DNA of 64,000 nt from UBA4285 sp050944355 (GTDB taxonomy: Bacteria > Bacillota > Clostridia > Lachnospirales > Lachnospiraceae): contig JBMNQX010000003.1 in the NCBI GenBank assembly GCA_050944355.1, positions 62,001 to 126,000 of the forward strand, read 5' to 3'. How positions within the stretch are numbered: the first letter of the stretch is position 1; every line of letters starts with the position of its first letter. A program made the translations under genes and the position numbers. Shown in pieces: positions 59,467-64,000 of this stretch. The notes under the pieces were generated by a model, which saw only the letters and a list, made by a program, of their open reading frames with translations, made no database searches and was not told the origin of the DNA.

Positions 59467-60618
59467 ATGGCACAGAGAATTGTACTCAACGGTGTTTCGT
59501 ATCACGGTTCCGGCGCGATCAAAGAGATTCCGGGAATCGTAAAGCAGAAGGGATGGAAGAAGGTATTCGTAACTTCCGATCCGGATCTCGTCAAGTTCAA
59601 GGTTACTTCCAAGGTGACGGATCTGCTCGACGAAGCCGGCATCGCGTACACCGTGTACAGCGGAATCAAGCCGAACCCGACCATCAAGAACGTTCAGGAC
59701 GGCGTCGCGGCATTCAAGGAAGCAGGCGCTGACTCTATCATCGCCATCGGCGGCGGTTCTTCGATGGACACCGCAAAGGCGATCGGCATCATCATCACGA
59801 ACCCGGAGTTCGCCGATGTGCGTTCTCTTGAAGGAGTTGCGCCGGTCAAGAATCACGCCGTTCCGACCATTGCCGTTCCGACCACAGCCGGCACGGCAGC
59901 CGAGGTCACGATCAACTACGTAATCACTGACCCGGAGAAAGAGAGAAAGTTCGTATGTGTAGGCCCGGATGACATCCCGGAGACCGCCGTGATCGACCCG
60001 GATATGATGTCTTCTATGCCGAAGGGCCTGACCGCCGCGACCGGCATGGACGCTCTGACACATGCCATCGAGGGCTACACGACAAAGGCCGCGTGGGAGA
60101 TGACGGATATGTTCCATCTGGAAGCTATCCGCCTCATCAGCGAGAATCTGCGCGACGCGGTTGCCAACAAGCCGGAAGGCCGCAAGGGCATGGCGCTCGC
60201 TCAGTACATCGCCGGCATGGGCTTCTCAAACGTAGGCCTCGGCATCGACCATTCCATGGCTCATACGCTTTCCGCTCACTATGACACGCCGCACGGCGTA
60301 GCCTGCGCGATGTTCCTGCCGATCACCATGGAGTTCAACAGAGACTACTGCGGCGACCGCTACAGAGAGATCGCCAGAGCGATGGGCGTGAAGGACGTCG
60401 ACAAGCTTTCGGGCGAAGAGGCCAAGGACGCCGCTATCGCAGCTGTCCGCCAGCTCTCCGAGGATGTCGGCATCCCGAAGTACAATGAGAAGATCCGCGA
60501 GGAGGATCTCGACCAGCTGGCAACAGACGCCCTGAACGACGCCTGCTATCCGGGCAACCCGAGACCGGCCACCAAAGAGCAGGTTATCGGCATGTTCCGT
60601 CAGCTGATGAAAAAATAA
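59467..60618 (+). CDS. fucO: Lactaldehyde reductase (iron-containing alcohol dehydrogenase)
   Basis: A 383-aa group III alcohol dehydrogenase of the FucO type. The NAD-site motif IIAIGGGSSMDTAKAIGI and the iron ligands in MDALTHAIEGY, LGIDHSMAHTLSAHYDTPHG are clear. It reduces L-lactaldehyde to L-1,2-propanediol, regenerating NAD+ during anaerobic growth on rhamnose or fucose. AAAGGAG precedes ATG 59467. The gene has a separate intergenic gap of 112 bases from rhaD, and its codon choice looks like that of a highly expressed gene. Terminator follows. Confidence 0.94.
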   Translation: MAQRIVLNGVSYHGSGAIKEIPGIVKQKGWKKVFVTSDPDLVKFKVTSKVTDLLDEAGIAYTVYSGIKPNPTIKNVQDGVAAFKEAGADSIIAIGGGSSMDTAKAIGIIITNPEFADVRSLEGVAPVKNHAVPTIAVPTTAGTAAEVTINYVITDPEKERKFVCVGPDDIPETAVIDPDMMSSMPKGLTAATGMDALTHAIEGYTTKAAWEMTDMFHLEAIRLISENLRDAVANKPEGRKGMALAQYIAGMGFSNVGLGIDHSMAHTLSAHYDTPHGVACAMFLPITMEFNRDYCGDRYREIARAMGVKDVDKLSGEEAKDAAIAAVRQLSEDVGIPKYNEKIREEDLDQLATDALNDACYPGNPRPATKEQVIGMFRQLMKK

Positions 60619-60644
60619 TGCCTGAAATCACGGCAGATGAACCG

Positions 60645-60680
60645 GCGGTGCGCTTCCTGTCAGGGGGCGCACCGCTTTTT
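60645..60680 (+). terminator. Terminator after fucO
   Basis: GCGGTGCGC and GCGCACCGC form a perfect 9-bp stem with a 13-base loop, followed by TTTTTG. Confidence 0.9.
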
Positions 60681-60750
60681 GCCTGTTCGTCTTTGTGAAA
60701 ATTGCTATGGAAAATGCATAAAAATGGCGGAATATTCTCACTTATTCATG

Positions 60751-60779
60751 TTTACACAATTAAACCGTTTTGTTATTAT
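60751..60779 (+). promoter_or_regulatory. Promoter in the gap after fucO
   Basis: TTTACA (60751-60756) and TATTAT (60774-60779) separated by exactly 17 bases, in AT-rich sequence, 130 bases before the small gene at 60910. Confidence 0.6.
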
Positions 60780-60909
60780 TTAAACAACGAAAACGTGATT
60801 CGTTTGGATACGGCTGGTGTCCGGAAGGCTTTGTTTTTGTGCCGAAAATCGGCAGAAAATGAGAGCCCGGCCGGCTTGTGTCTGACGTGCAAGAGAGTAC
60901 GGTGGCAGT

Positions 60910-61083
60910 ATGAAACTGACTGATGAGCAGATCCGGTATTTTGTGGCTCAGGAGAAAAAGAAGGGCACTTCTTCTCTTGAACTGGTTTTTCTTCTTCATG
61001 ACAACGGCGTGCCGATTTATGAAATTTCCGATTTTCTCGATTTGAGTGTAAAATACATCGAAGGAGTTCTGGGCGACCAGTAA
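60910..61083 (+). CDS. 57-aa protein of unknown function with a possible helix-turn-helix
   Basis: ATG at 60910 behind GGTGG opens a 57-codon frame ending at TAA 61081-61083, placed between a good promoter (60751) and the VanZ/RDD gene 40 bases downstream. The protein begins MKLTDEQIRYFVAQEKKKG and ends with NGVPIYEISDFLDLSVKYIE, whose helix pattern resembles a small helix-turn-helix. Codon use looks genuine. Too short for confident family assignment; it may regulate or be co-translated with the membrane protein gene. Confidence 0.6.
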   Translation: MKLTDEQIRYFVAQEKKKGTSSLELVFLLHDNGVPIYEISDFLDLSVKYIEGVLGDQ

Positions 61084-61123
61084 AGTATCTGCGCCGCCAG
61101 CTCCCGACTGGAGGATTTTACAC

Positions 61124-63049
61124 ATGCAGATATACCTGGAAACGATCAGCGAGGCAGCCTTTGTATTCCCGGTGCTGGCGCTTCTTATCACCCTTCCATA
61201 TATGCTCATTCAGTACCACAGATATGGTGCTGTTCTTGCTCTGCGCACAACAATTGTCTATTCGTTCATTTTCTATCTTCTGGCGTCTTTTTTCCTGACG
61301 CTTCTCCCTCTGCCGGACCCGTCGACGCTGACGCACAACGCTCCGGTTTACTTAAACCTGTTTCATGAGATATCCGAGTGGAAGCAGCAGACGGGATTTG
61401 TGTTCGGTGATTCGTCGACCTACCAGGTGGCGGTCAAAAACCGCGTTCTCTGGGAGATGATCTTCAACATCGCCCTTCTGTTCCCGTTCGGCGTCTATCT
61501 TCACTACTATTTCCGCCGCTCCTTCATCCAGACTGTCCTTATGAGCTTTCTGTTAAGTCTGTTCTTTGAAGTGACGCAGCTGACCGGCATATATCATCTC
61601 TATCCGTATTCCTACCGGACGTTCGACGTCGATGATTTGTTTTTCAACACATTGGGCGGAACACTCGGCTATCTTTTTACGCCGCTTTTTGCGTTTGCGC
61701 TGCCGAGCCGGAAAGAGCTCGACCAGATAAGCGTCAAAAAGAGCGGACGGATCACTGTCATGCGGCGCGCGGCGGCATTTGCCGTGGATGCGCTGGCGGT
61801 GTCGGGCGTGCTGTATCTGATCATGAACACATTCGGCGTTGCGCTGTCGCTTCCGAATCTCGACGCGAGTCTTGCCACGGTGTCCACCCTGAAAGAGACA
61901 ATTGCGAACCGCTCCCTGCGCGCGGCCGCGGGGACGATCACAGCGGGAACTACGAGTATTCTCTGGCCGATTCTTCAGGTTCTGTTCCCGGGCATGTGGC
62001 TGATGCTGACCCTGATCGAGAGTATCACCGGCGGCTATACCCTTGGCAAATGGCTGGTACGCATGCGCCTTCGCAGCCGGCGCGGACACTGGCCGAATCC
62101 GCTGCGCCTGCTGCTGCGCAACGCGATTCTGTATCTGCTGATTCTGCCGGCACCGTTTTATTTTACGATTGTTCTGCGGTCGCTCAGCGCGCAGGCAACG
62201 GACACGCTGTCCTCGAACCTGGCGCTTCTGGCGGCCTCGGCGTTTCTCGTGCTGTTCTTCTATCAGGTCGGCAACGCGATGCTGTGTTCCACGAAGGAAG
62301 AAGCCGATTACCGGTATGACAAAATTGCCGGTCTGCATATGATGAACACCGCGAAACGCGGCCGCAGAGCCCGCAGAGCGGAGCAGGCAGGAGAAAAGCA
62401 GGCAGGAAAACAGGCAGATAAAAAGCGGGACGTATCGGATCGCCGGTCCGGAAAGCAGACCATGGGCGACGAGACGCGGATGCTGGATTCCATGAGCGAT
62501 GAAGAGCTTGAGGAAGAACTGAGGAAAATCGAGAGAGGCAAAAAGAGAAGCGGCAGCGGCGCAGGAAGTGCAGGTTCGGTTGGTGCTTCAGGACGCTCCG
62601 CCGCGGATTCTGAGGCAAATGACCGTTACACGGCGGATGACATTGATATCGTCGATGACATCAAAGCGTGGGAGGCGGGCGGTGTGCTCCCGGAAGAAGA
62701 CACGGTTCCGGATCTGGGGAGTGAGGTCCGCCGGTTCTCGTACGACGATGAGGACGGATCGGAGCCAGGTGGGGCAGATGATCTGGACCTCGAAGAACTT
62801 GAAAATGACACGCAGATGACGCAGGCCGGAGAGCCCGGGGATGGCGAAGAAGGCGAGGAGACAAGACTGCTTGACTCCATGAGCGACGAAGAGCTTGAGG
62901 AAGAGCTCGAGGCCATCGAGAAAAAGGAAAGAAAAGCCGCAAAGCGGGCAGCCGCCAGGAAAAACAGAAAGGCGGCGTCAAAACAGACAGAGGACTGGGA
63001 AGTCCGCGATGACCGCGCGGAGTGGGAGAAAAAGCACAACAAAACGTGA
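61124..63049 (+). CDS. VanZ-RDD membrane protein with a long acidic repeat-containing tail
   Basis: A 641-aa membrane protein. Residues about 1-200 are VanZ-like (LTLLPLPDPSTLTHN, NIALLFPFGVYLHYYFRRSF, and FEVTQLTGIYHLYPYSYRTF then DVDDLFFNTLGGTLGYLF). Residues about 205-400 are an RDD domain (VMRRAAAFAVDALAV, SITGGYTLGKWLVRMRLRS). The last about 230 residues are hydrophilic and strongly charged, with two near-identical copies of an LDSMSDEELEEEL motif at about residues 450 and 580. VanZ proteins are linked to teicoplanin tolerance; the tail is unusual. Probably cell-envelope related. Confidence 0.82.
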   Translation: MQIYLETISEAAFVFPVLALLITLPYMLIQYHRYGAVLALRTTIVYSFIFYLLASFFLTLLPLPDPSTLTHNAPVYLNLFHEISEWKQQTGFVFGDSSTYQVAVKNRVLWEMIFNIALLFPFGVYLHYYFRRSFIQTVLMSFLLSLFFEVTQLTGIYHLYPYSYRTFDVDDLFFNTLGGTLGYLFTPLFAFALPSRKELDQISVKKSGRITVMRRAAAFAVDALAVSGVLYLIMNTFGVALSLPNLDASLATVSTLKETIANRSLRAAAGTITAGTTSILWPILQVLFPGMWLMLTLIESITGGYTLGKWLVRMRLRSRRGHWPNPLRLLLRNAILYLLILPAPFYFTIVLRSLSAQATDTLSSNLALLAASAFLVLFFYQVGNAMLCSTKEEADYRYDKIAGLHMMNTAKRGRRARRAEQAGEKQAGKQADKKRDVSDRRSGKQTMGDETRMLDSMSDEELEEELRKIERGKKRSGSGAGSAGSVGASGRSAADSEANDRYTADDIDIVDDIKAWEAGGVLPEEDTVPDLGSEVRRFSYDDEDGSEPGGADDLDLEELENDTQMTQAGEPGDGEEGEETRLLDSMSDEELEEELEAIEKKERKAAKRAAARKNRKAASKQTEDWEVRDDRAEWEKKHNKT

Positions 63050-63186
63050 GAAAGACAGGCCGGCGGATGGAAAGATGCGTCTGCTGGCATTTGTCATGGA
63101 TATGAATGACGGAAAGTGCAGAGTTTACCGGCAGGTTTCCGGCGAAGTTCCGGGATTATTGACGAGAAAATTAAATCTGTATAAAA

Positions 63187-63213
63187 TTAGCACTCGCCAC
63201 TTGACAGTGCTAA
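63187..63213 (+). promoter_or_regulatory. CIRCE element (HrcA operator)
   Basis: TTAGCACTC, a 9-base spacer and CAGTGCTAA match the HrcA operator (TTAGCACTC-N9-GAGTGCTAA) at all but one position. TTGACA (63201-63206) inside it and TATAAA (63225-63230) form an overlapping promoter, so HrcA binding would block the polymerase. Directly upstream of the Hsp20 gene. Confidence 0.93.
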
Positions 63214-63276
63214 TAACAATGTGATATAAAATGGGTGTCGAAAGGAAATTGACCGATCACAAGGAGGTTTATAGTT

Positions 63277-63711
63277 ATGTACGTACCGAGCATTTTTGGA
63301 GATGGTTTCATGGATGATTTCTTTGATGGTTTTATGCCGACACCTGCAGATTATAAGAGAAGCGGCAATCGTCAGATGAAAATGAAGTCGGATCTGAAGG
63401 AACTGGATAACAGCTATGAGCTGACACTTCAGCTGCCGGGCTTCAAGAAAGAAGATATCCGCGCAGAACTCAAGAACGGTTATCTCACCGTATCCGCGAC
63501 GCACAAGAAAGAGGACAGCGGGCAGAAAGAAGGCCGCTATGTATGGAAAGAGACATACAGCGGTGAATATATCCGCAGCTTCTACGTCGGCGAGGATCTG
63601 AAGCAGGAGGATATCAAGGCGAGATTCGTCAACGGTGAAGTGATCATTGATATCCCGAAGAAAGAACAGAAGAAGCAGGAAGAGACCAATAACTTCATCA
63701 ACATCGACTGA
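63277..63711 (+). CDS. Hsp20/alpha-crystallin small heat-shock protein
   Basis: A 144-aa small heat-shock chaperone. The alpha-crystallin domain spans about residues 35-130 (YELTLQLPGFKKEDIRAELKNG, YLTVSATH, GEYIRSFYVGEDLKQEDIKA, NGEVIIDIPKK). It holds unfolded proteins in an ATP-independent manner and assembles into large oligomers. AAGGAGG precedes the ATG. Control by the CIRCE element indicates heat induction through HrcA rather than sigma factors alone. Confidence 0.95.
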   Translation: MYVPSIFGDGFMDDFFDGFMPTPADYKRSGNRQMKMKSDLKELDNSYELTLQLPGFKKEDIRAELKNGYLTVSATHKKEDSGQKEGRYVWKETYSGEYIRSFYVGEDLKQEDIKARFVNGEVIIDIPKKEQKKQEETNNFINID

Positions 63712-63744
63712 TAAGCCTTTTACAATTGAATAGAATAGATGACA

Positions 63745-63780
63745 GGGGCCGCGGCGATATAAAGCCGCGGCCCTTGTTTT
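63745..63780 (+). terminator. Terminator after the Hsp20 gene
   Basis: GGGCCGCGGC pairs with GCCGCGGCCC around an 8-base loop, followed by TTGTTTT. Confidence 0.88.
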
Positions 63781-63922
63781 ATGCTATACTTGAAGAAACT
63801 TCAATCATCATTGAAGTCGGAAGAATTCGCAAAAATGCCCGCACACTGTGTGCGTTTCATACATAGATAACCACTGCAGGGGAAGGGCCCGTGCAGCGTG
63901 AATCAGATATTCGGAGGAATTC

Positions 63923-64000
63923 ATGAGAATCGGAGTTTTCGATTCAGGTCTCGGCGGAATCACACTGCTGAGTCAGGCGATCCGTCAGCTGCCGGATGAA
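63923..64000 (+). CDS. murI: Glutamate racemase, N-terminal part (cut by window end)
   Basis: The 26 codons visible encode MRIGVFDSGLGGITLLSQAI and continue to the window end. IGVFDSGxGG is the N-terminal substrate-binding signature of glutamate racemase, which makes D-glutamate for peptidoglycan; aspartate racemases share the fold but not usually this exact start. TCGGAGGAA lies just upstream. CTTCAAT-catc-ATTGAAG (63799-63816) is an inverted repeat in the leader. Confidence 0.85.
   Translation, partial: MRIGVFDSGLGGITLLSQAIRQLPDE

Overview
The window looks like chromosome of an anaerobic, GC-rich Firmicute of the class Clostridia, most likely Lachnospiraceae-like. This is inferred from gene content, AGGAGG-type ribosome binding sites, superoxide reductase, anaerobic cobalt-early B12 synthesis, LL-diaminopimelate aminotransferase, a CIRCE element and Thr-rich lipoproteins. 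I see no insertion sequence, prophage or CRISPR array.

Layout. 1-3.1 kb: the 3' end of an unknown gene, then a minus-strand pair of FAD oxidoreductases (one GlpA-like with a BFD-type 2Fe-2S domain). 3.1-5.8 kb: a lipoprotein, superoxide reductase, and a GH29 alpha-L-fucosidase broken by one in-frame TGA. 5.9-25 kb: a cobalamin riboswitch with its terminator, followed by 19 tightly overlapping genes: a small lipoprotein, a BtuFCD-type importer, then most of the anaerobic corrin ring and nucleotide-loop pathway (cbiET, D, F, GJ, A, C, H, P, cobT, cobU, cobS, a CobU-like fragment, cobC, cbiB, cobD). cbiL, the cobaltochelatase, the corrinoid adenosyltransferase and the cobalt transporter are not here. 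25-31 kb: thrS, a transaldolase-like aldolase, tRNA-Arg, an RNA methyltransferase, rdgB, a phosphodiesterase and a six-tRNA cluster (Pro, Gly, Arg, His, Gln, Lys). 31.1-31.5 kb: a gene-free patch with five related palindromic repeats. 31.6-35.8 kb: an Mrp ATPase, an ArsR regulator with HMA protein and metal P-type ATPase, and a TetR regulator. 35.8-36.8 kb: an AT-rich stretch with a strong promoter, structured leader, mini-ORF and a probable small RNA. 36.8-39 kb: a D-2-hydroxyacid dehydrogenase and an aminotransferase. 39.1-46.1 kb: pstSCAB-phoU-phoPR. 46.2-54.2 kb: an EamA transporter, DNA polymerase IV (apparent ACG start), MATE and NhaC transporters, dapL and mutY. 54.3-60.7 kb: galM, an AraC regulator, a cupin, rhaB, rhaD and fucO, a deoxyhexose catabolic locus that fits with the fucosidase. 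60.7-64 kb: a 57-aa protein, a VanZ/RDD membrane protein, a CIRCE-controlled Hsp20, and the start of murI.

How it fits together. The riboswitch should shut off the long B12 operon when cobalamin is plentiful. The Pho regulon carries its own two-component system. The sugar locus takes rhamnulose or a similar ketose through kinase and aldolase to lactaldehyde, which FucO reduces to propanediol.

The most unusual signal crosses gene boundaries. The octamer CATTTGYC and its complement GRCAAATG occur 42 times by my manual count (21 per orientation, about 4 expected by chance), often extended to CATTTGYCATGG. It occurs in genes, in intergenic gaps and next to terminators, like a DNA uptake or HIP1-type genomic motif that I do not recognise. 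Coordinates and counts were read by eye.
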